From NCBI GenBank assembly GCA_963752565.1, contig CAVVZC010000016.1, positions 1-64,000 on the forward strand: a stretch of DNA of 64,000 nucleotides, given 5' to 3'. The notes below the pieces were generated by a model. That model did not search any database and was not told where the DNA came from. It saw nothing but the letters and a program-made list of their open reading frames with translations. The stretch is from UBA11574 sp963752565 (GTDB taxonomy: Bacteria; Desulfobacterota; Desulfobacteria; Desulfobacterales; UBA11574). The position numbers and the translations under genes are program-made. Below, piece by piece: positions 43,654 through 51,929 of this stretch (position 1 is the stretch's first letter; every line of letters begins with the position of its first letter).

Positions 43654-44681
43654 CGGATAAAAAATTTAACATTGCCGTAGCAGGGGCAACGGGCGCCGTG
43701 GGAAATCAAATGATTTCCTGCCTTGAAGAGAGAAACTTTCCAATCAAGTCAATAAAATTTTTGGCATCCAGTCGTTCTGTCTCGCGCAAGCTCAAATACA
43801 AAGGTCGTGACATTGCCGTTGAAGAATTGACCGAGACCTCTTTTAAAGGAATCGATATCGCCCTTTTCTCAGCCGGTGGTGGAACAAGTGAAAAATTCGC
43901 ACCTTTTGCCGCAAATGATGGATGTGTGGTTGTTGATAATTCAAGTGCATGGCGGATGGACCCCGAGGTTCCACTGGTGGTTCCTGAAGTCAATCCCCAT
44001 GCCGTCGCACAGTTTAGAAACAAAGGTATTATCGCGAATCCGAATTGTTCGACAATTCAAATGGTCGTTCCATTACATCCATTGCACCAAGAATATGGTA
44101 TCAAGCGGATTGTAGTGTCAACGTATCAGGCGGTTTCAGGGACCGGCAAAAAGGCAATTGACGAGCTGGATTCCCAGACCCGGGCGATTCTTAATTTTAA
44201 AGAACATGAAAATAAAGTATATCCTCATACCATTGCATTTAACTGTCTCCCGCATATCGATGTATTTTTGGAAAACGGATATACAAAAGAAGAGATGAAG
44301 ATGGTCCATGAAACCCGAAAAATCCTGGAGGACGATACCATCGGGGTTACGGCAACCACCGTTCGTGTGCCGGTCTTTTTCGGACATTCGGAATCGATTA
44401 ACATTGAGACAAAAAAGAATGTTTCTGCAAAAGAGGTGAAGGCGCTTCTTGAAAGAACACCCGGCGTAAAGGTCGTTGATGATCCGGCAAACAATCGTTA
44501 TCCTCTCGCTATTAATGCCGCCGGACAGGATTTGACACTTGTAGGTCGTATTCGTGACGATGAATCCATAGAAAATGGTATCAATATGTGGGTTGTCGCC
44601 GACAACATCAGAAAAGGCGCAGCGACCAATACGGTACAGATCGCCGAAATTCTGATAAAAGAATACTTATCGGGGGAGTAG
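43650..44681 (+). CDS. asd: Aspartate-semialdehyde dehydrogenase
   Basis: A 343-residue NADPH enzyme of the aspartate pathway. The cofactor loop is VAGATGAVGNQM, the active-site Cys lies in IANPNCSTIQMV, and the substrate region is RVPVFFGHSESINIE. It overlaps leuB by 4 nt and ends 2 nt before greA, so amino acid and transcription genes share an operon. Confidence 0.95.
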   Translation: MTDKKFNIAVAGATGAVGNQMISCLEERNFPIKSIKFLASSRSVSRKLKYKGRDIAVEELTETSFKGIDIALFSAGGGTSEKFAPFAANDGCVVVDNSSAWRMDPEVPLVVPEVNPHAVAQFRNKGIIANPNCSTIQMVVPLHPLHQEYGIKRIVVSTYQAVSGTGKKAIDELDSQTRAILNFKEHENKVYPHTIAFNCLPHIDVFLENGYTKEEMKMVHETRKILEDDTIGVTATTVRVPVFFGHSESINIETKKNVSAKEVKALLERTPGVKVVDDPANNRYPLAINAAGQDLTLVGRIRDDESIENGINMWVVADNIRKGAATNTVQIAEILIKEYLSGE

Positions 44682-44683
44682 AT

Positions 44684-45151
44684 TTGGAACGAGTACCGAT
44701 TACGCGAGAAGGGTATGAGGCCCTTAAAAAAGAACTGGAATATATTCAAAAGGTCGAACGACCCAGAAATATAATGGCCATTGAGGAAGCCCGTGCTCAC
44801 GGGGATATTACTGAAAATGCCGAGTTCGAAGCTGCCAAAGACCGGCAGGCATTTATAGAAGGACGGTTGAATGAATTGGGATATAAACTATCCATGGCGG
44901 ATATCATTGATTCTCAAAAGCTTCCCAAAGATCGGGCCGTATTTGCCAGTTCGGTGTTACTTGAAAATATTGATACTTCAGAAAAGGTTGAATATCAACT
45001 TGTTGGACCCGATGAAGCGAATATCGAAGAAGGTCGAATTTCTGTGTCTTCGCCACTAGGGAAAGCGATTATAGGGAAAAAACCCGGAGACGAGATTGTC
45101 TTGGAAGCTCCGGGTGGAAAAAGATTTTATGAATTAATAGAAATATTGTAA
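44684..45151 (+). CDS. greA: Transcription elongation factor GreA
   Basis: A 155-residue factor that rescues backtracked RNA polymerase. The N-terminal coiled coil contains ITREGYEALKKELEYIQ and ARAHGDITENAEFEAAKDRQ with the acidic tip. The C-terminal FKBP-like domain has SPLGKAIIGKKPGDEIVLEAP. The start is TTG at 44684 with GGGGGAG upstream; no ATG is suitably placed. Confidence 0.95.
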   Translation: MERVPITREGYEALKKELEYIQKVERPRNIMAIEEARAHGDITENAEFEAAKDRQAFIEGRLNELGYKLSMADIIDSQKLPKDRAVFASSVLLENIDTSEKVEYQLVGPDEANIEEGRISVSSPLGKAIIGKKPGDEIVLEAPGGKRFYELIEIL

Positions 45152-45164
45152 ACGGAGGTTTTTT

Positions 45165-45476
45165 GTGGCACGTATAACCATAGAAGATTGTTTAAAGCGG
45201 GTAAAAAACCGATTTTTACTGGTAAACATGGCGGCTAAACGTGTAAGACAGATCCGTGAAGGGTCTGAATATCTGGTCAGTTCGCCAAAAAATGAAGACA
45301 TTGTGGTTTCTCTGCGTGAAATCGCTGCAGGTAAGATCACCATTAGAGAAGGTAAAGAAGAAGAAATAAAAGAGGAAATAGAAATAGAAAAAAGAGGAAA
45401 TAGAAGAAAAAGAGGAAAATCTATAGGAGGCAGATACCTTTTTTGCCAAAGTACAGCTATGCCTACAAGGCGATAA
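45165..45476 (+). CDS. rpoZ: RNA polymerase omega subunit with purine-tract tail
   Basis: The first 70 residues are a normal omega subunit: MARITIEDCLKRVKNRF, MAAKRVRQIREGSEY and NEDIVVSLREIAAGKITI. The start is GTG at 45165 with GGAGG upstream. After IREGKEEE the frame runs through a GA-rich repeat tract (45352-45420, charged EEIKEEIEIEKRGN-type residues) and into the next gene, overlapping it by 34 nt. Such a Lys/Glu/Arg tail is not typical, so it may be a repeat expansion that removed the original stop. Function should not be harmed, since the core is complete. Confidence 0.88.
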   Translation: MARITIEDCLKRVKNRFLLVNMAAKRVRQIREGSEYLVSSPKNEDIVVSLREIAAGKITIREGKEEEIKEEIEIEKRGNRRKRGKSIGGRYLFCQSTAMPTRR

Positions 45477-46174
45477 AAAGGAATGTCGGGAAAGCGTTAC
45501 ATCAGTATGAAATGATCTCCCATGGAGATCGAATTTTAGTCGGGCTTTCAGGAGGTAAAGATAGTTTTATCCTGATGTGGATATTAAGCGAACGCCTAAA
45601 ACGCATTCCCATCAATTATGAGTTGTATTCAGTGCATGTTGATTTGGGATTTGACAGAGGATACAGTAAATCTTTGGCAGAATATTGCAGTCAAATAGGC
45701 TTTGAACTCAGAGTTGAACATACAGATTATGGGGTTTTGGCGCACAGTTCCGAAAATCGGGAAAATCCTTGTTTTTTATGTTCGAGGTTGCGCAGGAAAC
45801 GGCTTTTTGAAATTGCGGATGAACTCGGATGCAGCAAGGTCGCCCTTGGACACAATAAAGACGATATCATTGAAACTTTATTTATGAATATTTTCTATGC
45901 TGGTGAGATTAGCAGTATGCTGCCTTCTCAGTCTTTTTTTTCAGGAAAGTTTTCGGTGATAAGGCCGCTTGCCTTTGTTGACGAAGATGTTATAAAGCGT
46001 TTTGCCAAGGAAAAGGGTTACCCGGTTTTTAAAAATCCCTGCCCCAGCACAAAAACCTCCAAGAGAAATGAAATAAAAAAAATTCTAAAACAGCTTTATA
46101 GAAATAACAAAAAAGTCAAAGGGAATATTTTCAGAGCCATGCATCATGTGAGAATGGATTATTTGCCAAAATGA
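45443..46174 (+). CDS. TtcA-family tRNA thiolation PP-loop ATPase
   Basis: A 243-residue N-type ATP pyrophosphatase related to TtcA, which makes 2-thiocytidine-32 in tRNA. The PP-loop is GLSGGKDSFIL; an Fe-S/catalytic CxxC is in NPCFLCSRLRRKRL, and GHNKDDIIETLFMN follows. A second cysteine block is KNPCPSTKTSKR. The start is TTG at 45443, about 12 nt after AGGAGG. It overlaps folE2 by 4 nt. Exact tRNA position is inferred from the family. Confidence 0.85.
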   Translation: MPKYSYAYKAIKRNVGKALHQYEMISHGDRILVGLSGGKDSFILMWILSERLKRIPINYELYSVHVDLGFDRGYSKSLAEYCSQIGFELRVEHTDYGVLAHSSENRENPCFLCSRLRRKRLFEIADELGCSKVALGHNKDDIIETLFMNIFYAGEISSMLPSQSFFSGKFSVIRPLAFVDEDVIKRFAKEKGYPVFKNPCPSTKTSKRNEIKKILKQLYRNNKKVKGNIFRAMHHVRMDYLPK

Positions 46175-46956
46175 AAGATATTCAAAATCAATTCGATTAT
46201 CGCAACATTCCAATTGACAAGGTGGGGATAAAGGATCTTAAATATCCCATAACCGTGCTTGATCGGAGGAACAACATTCAACATACGGTTGCTTCCATAA
46301 ACATGTATGTTGATTTGCCCCACAATTACAAAGGGACTCACATGAGTCGTTTTGTGGAAATGTTGCATCTATTTCGACCGGAAGTCTCCTTAAAAAAAAT
46401 TTCCGTTATTCTTGAGGAGATGAAAGAGTATCTAAATGCAGCTTCAGCCAATATCGAAGTAACCTTTCCCTATTTCATTGAAAAAAAATCTCCGGTCAGC
46501 AAATCTCCCGGTTTGATGGATTATATCTGCAGTTTTTTAGGGTCTAGCGACCCAAAGGGTAAGATTGACCTCGTATCCGTAGTCGTTGTTCCCATCTCTT
46601 CAGTTTGTCCATGTTCAAAAGAAATCAGTGAATCAGGCGCCCACAATCAGCGGGGTCAAGTTCGTCTTAGCACACGCTTTAACAAATTTATCTGGATTGA
46701 AGATATGATTGAGCTGGTGGAAGATGCCGCATCATGTGAAGTATATTCGGTACTGAAACGGGTAGATGAAAAACATGTTACAGAAAAAGGTTTTTCGAAT
46801 CCCAAATTTGTTGAAGACGTTGTGAGAGATGTTGCGGATAAATTGAAAAAAGACAGCAATATAACTTGGTTTTCCGTGAGTGCCGAAAATTTCGAATCCA
46901 TCCATAACCATAGTGCCTATGCCTCCATAACAAGCGGGCATGAACCCTATCGCTAG
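46171..46956 (+). CDS. folE2: GTP cyclohydrolase FolE2
   Basis: A 261-residue type IB GTP cyclohydrolase, first step to folate or queuosine precursors. The catalytic Cys lies in VCPCSKEISESGAHNQRG, and MSRFVEMLHLF and the C-terminal ESIHNHSAYASI are conserved. It ends convergently with dacB, overlapping 4 nt. Together with the QueG-like protein elsewhere in the window, a queuosine link is possible but not shown. Confidence 0.95.
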   Translation: MKDIQNQFDYRNIPIDKVGIKDLKYPITVLDRRNNIQHTVASINMYVDLPHNYKGTHMSRFVEMLHLFRPEVSLKKISVILEEMKEYLNAASANIEVTFPYFIEKKSPVSKSPGLMDYICSFLGSSDPKGKIDLVSVVVVPISSVCPCSKEISESGAHNQRGQVRLSTRFNKFIWIEDMIELVEDAASCEVYSVLKRVDEKHVTEKGFSNPKFVEDVVRDVADKLKKDSNITWFSVSAENFESIHNHSAYASITSGHEPYR

Positions 46957-48170
46957 TTTAATTCACGCTGAATTATATCCATCATCGGTTCCGGAGACTT
47001 ACCTGGCGTATTTATCATTAAAACAAAAGGATACAACTCTCCATTATTCTTTTTGATATAGCCGGCTCTGGTATGGATTCCCTTAAGGGTTCCAGTCTTA
47101 TAATACATTTTTTCCGTTTGTCGCATAAGAAAATAATGCGGTATAAATGCATTAAGAATTTTATAAAAGTCCCTCGCTGAAATCTTATTTTTTCTCGATA
47201 TTCCGGAACCTTCTTCAATTTGAACATGATCGATTTCCAGGATATTTTTTGCGTATATCAAAGCGGCCCGAACCCCTTTTTCTAAGTTCCCGGGAGGACC
47301 ATATGCTTTTGCCCCTGCGGTAATGAGCAGCTGATTGGCAATAAAGTTGTTTGAATATTCGAGAAGTTTTGATAGGGTCTGAATTAATGAAAAGCTGGAA
47401 ACATATCTATAGATGAGTTTATCCGGCTTTTTTTGAACCTTTCCCAACTTTAGACTTCCGTTCAACCGAACCCCGTCTTTTTTTAAGAAATATAAAAAAA
47501 GATATCCGGCATAACGCGTAATCTCATTTCTTTGGCTTGAAAGCACAATTCTCCCGTGATCCATTTGAGAAGCCTTGACCCTGGATAGTATAAGCGGCAA
47601 TAGCGGCGTTTGCGATTCAGCACTGACATAAACGCCGGTTTTGTTGCGTTTGAAATTAACCGTGTTGAAATTTACACACAAGGCGCCGTTAGGAGCATCA
47701 TAGGGTTCGTATGATACATTTATGCCGGGGATCACGGTTGGCTCGCCAAAATATGAATCATCAAGGATAAGATCGTTAATAATGCTGTATTTGCCACTAA
47801 GTCTCATGGAAAGGTGATGGATCATTTCCACAACAGTTTCTGAAATGAGAAGCGGATCACCATAGCCCTTTACTTTGAGATTTGAATGATGATCCATGTA
47901 AAATTCTGTGAAAAACTTATAATCAGGGCCAAGATAATGAATGGCCACAAGCGCGGTGAATATCTTAAGTGTCGATGCAGGGATGAGCTGAATATCCACA
48001 TTTTTTGAAAAAACAATATGACCTTTTGGATCGGCGACCAAGACGGCGTCCCGTTCTCCGATAAGATGCTCTAAATCATCCAATCTTGAGCAATAAAGAT
48101 TTGTTGTTTTAACAAACGGTAGAAGAAAAAGAAGAAGGCAGGAGGTGAATTTAAAGGCTAATTTTAGCAT
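46953..48170 (-). CDS. dacB: D-alanyl-D-alanine carboxypeptidase/endopeptidase (PBP4, S13)
   Basis: A 405-residue periplasmic penicillin-binding protein. A signal peptide (FTSCLLLFLLPFVKTT) is followed by the SxxK motif in IPASTLKIFTAL, the SxN motif in EYSNNFIANQLL and the KTG motif in MYYKTGTLKGIHTRAGY. It trims or cleaves peptidoglycan cross-links. It is shorter than E. coli DacB, with a reduced insert domain. Confidence 0.92.
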   Translation of the reverse strand: MLKLAFKFTSCLLLFLLPFVKTTNLYCSRLDDLEHLIGERDAVLVADPKGHIVFSKNVDIQLIPASTLKIFTALVAIHYLGPDYKFFTEFYMDHHSNLKVKGYGDPLLISETVVEMIHHLSMRLSGKYSIINDLILDDSYFGEPTVIPGINVSYEPYDAPNGALCVNFNTVNFKRNKTGVYVSAESQTPLLPLILSRVKASQMDHGRIVLSSQRNEITRYAGYLFLYFLKKDGVRLNGSLKLGKVQKKPDKLIYRYVSSFSLIQTLSKLLEYSNNFIANQLLITAGAKAYGPPGNLEKGVRAALIYAKNILEIDHVQIEEGSGISRKNKISARDFYKILNAFIPHYFLMRQTEKMYYKTGTLKGIHTRAGYIKKNNGELYPFVLMINTPGKSPEPMMDIIQRELN

Positions 48171-48217
48171 TCATAAAACCTGCGTGATTCCAAATCGTCT
48201 AAGTCCGAGTTTATTGA

Positions 48218-48658
48218 CTATTTGCTTTCCAAGATAATCGTCACCGGTCCATCGTTGATTAAAGATACTTCCATCACGGTCTGAAAGCGACCGGTTTTTA
48301 CAATAACACCTTTCTGACGGACGTGTTCAACAAATTGCTGGTACAGTTCATTGGCCAGTTCAGGGGGTGCAGCTTTCACAAATGAAGGGCGTCGCCCTTT
48401 TTTACAATCTCCCAGCAAGGTAAACTGTGATACGACCAGCATTTCACCACCCATGTCAAATAAAGAGCGGTTCAACTTATAATTTCCATCTTCAAAAATT
48501 CTTAAGTTAACAATCTTGTCTGCTAGATATTTGGCATCATCGGTTTTATCCGATGTTGCGACCCCTAAAAGCACTAAAAGCCCTTTATCGATTTTACCAA
48601 CCAATTCATCCCCTACGGTAACAGAACTTGACTTTACTCTTTGTATCACTGCGCGCAT
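48218..48658 (-). CDS. dtd: D-aminoacyl-tRNA deacylase
   Basis: A 146-residue proofreading enzyme that removes D-amino acids from tRNA. MRAVIQRVKSSSVTV at the start, VSQFTLLGDCKKGRRPSF and the C-terminal NDGPVTIILESK (the Gly-cisPro motif) are all present. It stands 47 nt downstream of dacB's start on the same strand. Confidence 0.96.
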   Translation of the reverse strand: MRAVIQRVKSSSVTVGDELVGKIDKGLLVLLGVATSDKTDDAKYLADKIVNLRIFEDGNYKLNRSLFDMGGEMLVVSQFTLLGDCKKGRRPSFVKAAPPELANELYQQFVEHVRQKGVIVKTGRFQTVMEVSLINDGPVTIILESK

Positions 48659-48694
48659 AATTTAACGTCTCAGAAAATCTATAACTTTATGTAA

Positions 48695-50038
48695 TTAAGT
48701 GACGAGTACAATCCTCAAATCCATGACATTGGTATTGGTTGGACCGGTTATGAATAGGTCTTCAAGTTTTTGAAAAAAATGATATGAGTCATTGTTTGCC
48801 AGAAAACGATACGGATCCAATCCCATTTCTTCGGCACGTTTAAGCGTATAGGTATCCGAAAAAGCCCCGGCTGCATCTGTAGGACCATCGGTACCGTCAG
48901 TACCGCCGCTCAGCATAACGATATTTTTTTTGCCGGAAATATCTATTGATGCAGATAGTGCAAACTCCTGATTCCGTCCTCCGAGACCATTACCTGTAAT
49001 GGTTACCGTGGTTTCACCGCCGGAAAGGATACAGGCCGGTAAAGGGAGGGGATTGCCGGTTTTAATGATCTCTCTGGCGATGGCTCCATGGACTTGAGCG
49101 ATAAATCGGGTTTCTCCCTCGATCATTGAAGATAGTAGAAGAACATTATACCCTAAGCTTTCGGCTTTTTCTTTGGCGGACATTAAGGATTCAATGTTAC
49201 TTCCGATAATCAAATTATAAGTTCTATCAAAAACAGGATCATGCGGTCGAGGCGTTTCATCAATTTTACCTGAAATACCAGATTCAATATGATTCAGTAT
49301 ATTTTGGGGTATTTTGTCGATAATGTTGTACCTGCGGAAAATGTTCTTGCAATCGTAAAAAGAGCTTGAATCCGGTACTGTGGGGCCCGATGCAATAACG
49401 TCGAGATCATCCCCCACAACATCCGAAAGTATAAGGGTAACAAGTGTGGCAGGATATAGCGCCTGGGCAAGTCTACCCCCCTTTATTTTAGAAATGTGCT
49501 TTCTTATCGTATTTATTTCATGAATGGTAGCACCGCAGGAAAGGAGTATTTTGATGGTATCCTGTTTGTCCTCGAGGGTAAGGCCGTCACAGGGGAGAGG
49601 CATCAATGCAGATCCTCCTCCTGAAATGAGGCATAATATAAGATCATCCTTTCCTACATTCTTCGAAAAATTTAGGATGGCAGATGCTCCGCGTATTCCA
49701 TTTTCGTCAGGTAAAGGATGGCCTGCTTCTATGAGATTGATATGCTTTAAATCAGCCACATGATCGAATTTTACAATAATAATGCCGTCTGTAATATTTT
49801 CATCAATCATATCTTCTATGGCTGCAGCCATTGGTGCTGTGGCTTTTCCTGCGCCGAATACATACAGATTTTTATATCGAACGAGATGATATGAACGATG
49901 ACCAATAAAAAGAGTTTTACCATCAAACCTGCAGTGTCGCTTAATAGCGGCACCGGGTTGAACAGCTTTTAGGGCCTTATAAAAGATTTCGGCAGCGTCT
50001 CTTCTCATCGTTGAAATTGTTTTTGATTTCGAATTCAT
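48695..50038 (-). CDS. Glycerate 2-kinase (DUF4147/MOFRL family)
   Basis: A 447-residue ATP-dependent glycerate kinase. VFGAGKATAPMAAAIED begins the N-terminal DUF4147 domain, which continues with EAGHPLPDENG and LCLISGGGSALMPLP. The C-terminal MOFRL domain has ILSGGETTVTITGNGLGGRN, SGGTDGTDGPTDAAGAFSD and NDSYHFFQ. The start is set at the ATG 50038; 35 further upstream codons are AT-rich and unlike the family. Confidence 0.93.
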   Translation of the reverse strand: MNSKSKTISTMRRDAAEIFYKALKAVQPGAAIKRHCRFDGKTLFIGHRSYHLVRYKNLYVFGAGKATAPMAAAIEDMIDENITDGIIIVKFDHVADLKHINLIEAGHPLPDENGIRGASAILNFSKNVGKDDLILCLISGGGSALMPLPCDGLTLEDKQDTIKILLSCGATIHEINTIRKHISKIKGGRLAQALYPATLVTLILSDVVGDDLDVIASGPTVPDSSSFYDCKNIFRRYNIIDKIPQNILNHIESGISGKIDETPRPHDPVFDRTYNLIIGSNIESLMSAKEKAESLGYNVLLLSSMIEGETRFIAQVHGAIAREIIKTGNPLPLPACILSGGETTVTITGNGLGGRNQEFALSASIDISGKKNIVMLSGGTDGTDGPTDAAGAFSDTYTLKRAEEMGLDPYRFLANNDSYHFFQKLEDLFITGPTNTNVMDLRIVLVT

Positions 50039-50262
50039 AAGAGACCTGTATAAAAAAAACCTGAATTTTGTACAGATAATTTTGAAGGATTCGATATAAT
50101 AAATTGCTATGAAATATTTATGTTGAACGGTTTCGGCTGTCAAATAAAAAATGTTTGGCCCAGCGTTCTTGACAAGAATCGAAGATAAACGTATCCTTTA
50201 ACGAGTTTTCACTCAATCAAGGCTCGTAAGAATTTATCTCGGAGTAAAAAGCGGAGTAAAAA

Positions 50263-50832
50263 ATGGAAAATTATTCCCCGGATTCTTTTAAAGGGCAGTT
50301 GCTAATGGCCATGCCCTTATTGATCGATCATAATTTTTATCAAACTGTTACATGTATTTGTGAGTATACTCCAGTAGGAACTGTGGGCATTGTTATCAAC
50401 AGAGTCCATCCTTCTCTGACGGTGAAAGACATTTTTAACGAGCTCAACATGGAGTTTATCCCCGATGTTGAATCCACTCCAATCCACATCGGCGGACCGG
50501 TTCATGTGGGTGAAATCTTTATTCTTCATGGCCCTCCATTCGGCTGGGAAGGGTCTCTTATGGTGACACCTACGCTTGCCTTAAGCAATACCAGAGACAT
50601 TTTAGAATCTATTGCTATGGGCAGGGGGCCGAAGTCATATATAATTGCGCTAGGATGCGCAGGCTGGGGACCGGGACAAATAGAATCAGAGATCAAGCAA
50701 AATTCATGGCTGAACTCTGCTATTGATGAAGATATTATTTTTCATATGCCGATCGAAGAAAGATGGGAAGCATCGTTAAAAAAAATAGGGGTAGATCCGG
50801 GTTTGATTTTGAATACCTCCGGGCATGCATAG
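50263..50832 (+). CDS. yqgE: YqgE/AlgH family protein
   Basis: A 189-residue protein of the YqgE/AlgH family (DUF179), whose function is not settled. FKGQLLMAMPLLIDHNFYQT, GTVGIVINR, HIGGPVHVGEIFILH and GCAGWGPGQIESEI are the family blocks. It stands alone, divergent from the glycerate kinase gene. Confidence 0.93.
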   Translation: MENYSPDSFKGQLLMAMPLLIDHNFYQTVTCICEYTPVGTVGIVINRVHPSLTVKDIFNELNMEFIPDVESTPIHIGGPVHVGEIFILHGPPFGWEGSLMVTPTLALSNTRDILESIAMGRGPKSYIIALGCAGWGPGQIESEIKQNSWLNSAIDEDIIFHMPIEERWEASLKKIGVDPGLILNTSGHA

Positions 50833-51324
50833 ATGGTGTGCCATTGTTCTTTATGGCGCCTTACTTGTAATTTTTGTAAATTTATTGAAAAATCTTTTCT
50901 CACCGCTATTCATTGCCACAAAGACTTTAAGATACCAAGGCAAATACTTTTATAGATAATTTTTTTGTGACTTCATGCCTTTTATTCGAATTATGCTGAT
51001 GAAGTTTCGAGACTTTAAATTTTTCGTCCAGAATTGATAATTTTCTAAGAGATCCTAAAACTCCGAATTGTCGTAATATCAAGCCCTTATAGGGCACGGT
51101 GTTGTAAGACCTATGCAACACCCCCCTTTTTGCCCAATTTCTGCGTCAGGCTCAAATTTTAACCCGCTTCCGAACTTTGGCGGGTTAATCCTCAAAATGC
51201 TCAATGTATTCGAGTGGTTAAAATGTTTGCCTTCCCCCGGATCAAGGTCCGGGATCTTCGACTTGAACATGAACAAAAATGAGCATTTTTCAAAGGTCTC
51301 GTTGTATTGCGTCGTGAAGCGGAT
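50833..51324. other. Non-coding stretch carrying a MITE-like element
   Basis: No gene is convincing. The right half is the element at 51107-51300. The segment 50860-51100 is AT-rich and shows no other clear feature. Confidence 0.6.
51107..51300. mobile_element. MITE-like inverted-repeat element, copy 2
   Basis: The right end TTTTTCAAAGGTCTC (51286-51300) matches the right end of the copy at 33742 except one base, and the left end AGACCTATG (51107-51115) is its partial inverted partner. GTTGTA precedes (51101-51106) and follows (51301-51306), an apparent 6-bp target duplication. Interior blocks TTTGCCCAATTTCTGCGTCA and CTCAATGTATTC are shared with copy 1; this copy is longer and has two extra small palindromes. 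Confidence 0.72.
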
Positions 51325-51468
51325 TTATTTCGATTTCGCTTTGGATTTTGGCTTCTTTTTTTTGAGACAAACTTTATCTTTTTTTACAAATGCGCAGAGC
51401 TTGGGATTGTAATATTCTTTGCAATTTAATGGATTATACAATGGACATTCAGGATGTTTTTCCGACAT
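51325..51468 (-). CDS. Small cysteine-rich protein, 47 residues
   Basis: A minus-strand ORF from ATG 51468 to TAA 51325, not previously assigned here. It begins MSEKHPECPLYN and contains four cysteines in the order CPLYNPLNC, PKLC and DKVC, then a Lys-rich tail (LKKKKPKSKAK). The spacing C-x7-C-x9-C-x8-C suggests a small metal-binding knuckle. A purine site GAAGGA lies about 11 nt upstream. I do not recognise the family. It sits between the MITE-like element and the dynamin-like gene. Confidence 0.5.
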   Translation of the reverse strand: MSEKHPECPLYNPLNCKEYYNPKLCAFVKKDKVCLKKKKPKSKAKSK

Positions 51469-51929
51469 GGATCTAATTTTCCTTCATTGTTTAGTCGTCT
51501 ATCTAACAAAATTATTAGGATGTTTATAACATAAAACCTCATGTGTTACAAGGTATTATAAAGATAAAACACTAAAAACAAAAAAACTTATGACATGATT
51601 AAGCAATTAATAACATCAATTCAGCCAAATGTTTCTATATTTGAACACAGAAGGAGAGGGTCAAAACAATAGGATTGAGGAAAGGAAATCGCTTTGACAA
51701 TTCACTTCATACGTTGTAATAAACAGCTTCAATATCCGTTGAATTTTTCTTTTATTTATGTATTTTGACACGCATCAAACATTGCTTGTCTCTTTGCCTA
51801 AGGTGGGTCAGGGTTTTGTTACGATTTATCTACATCATTGCTTATTTCTAAATGATGTAGATTGTTTTGGTTGTTTTTGTTGTCATGGACGTTTCATGTG
51901 TTCACTATCATTTGAATTTTTAGGTTGAA
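51469..51929. other. AT-rich region upstream of the dynamin-like gene
   Basis: No coding sequence is evident. Possible promoters for both directions should lie here, but I find no pair of good boxes. AATGATGTAGATTG near 51851 and CTACATCATTGC near 51829 form an imperfect inverted repeat that could be an operator. Confidence 0.35.

Noticed and set aside
45443..46174. Possible TilS or NrdH-type assignment for the PP-loop ATPase
   Set aside because: The SGGKDS loop plus CxxC and GHNKDD pattern fits the TtcA group better, and the long C-terminal domain of TilS is absent.
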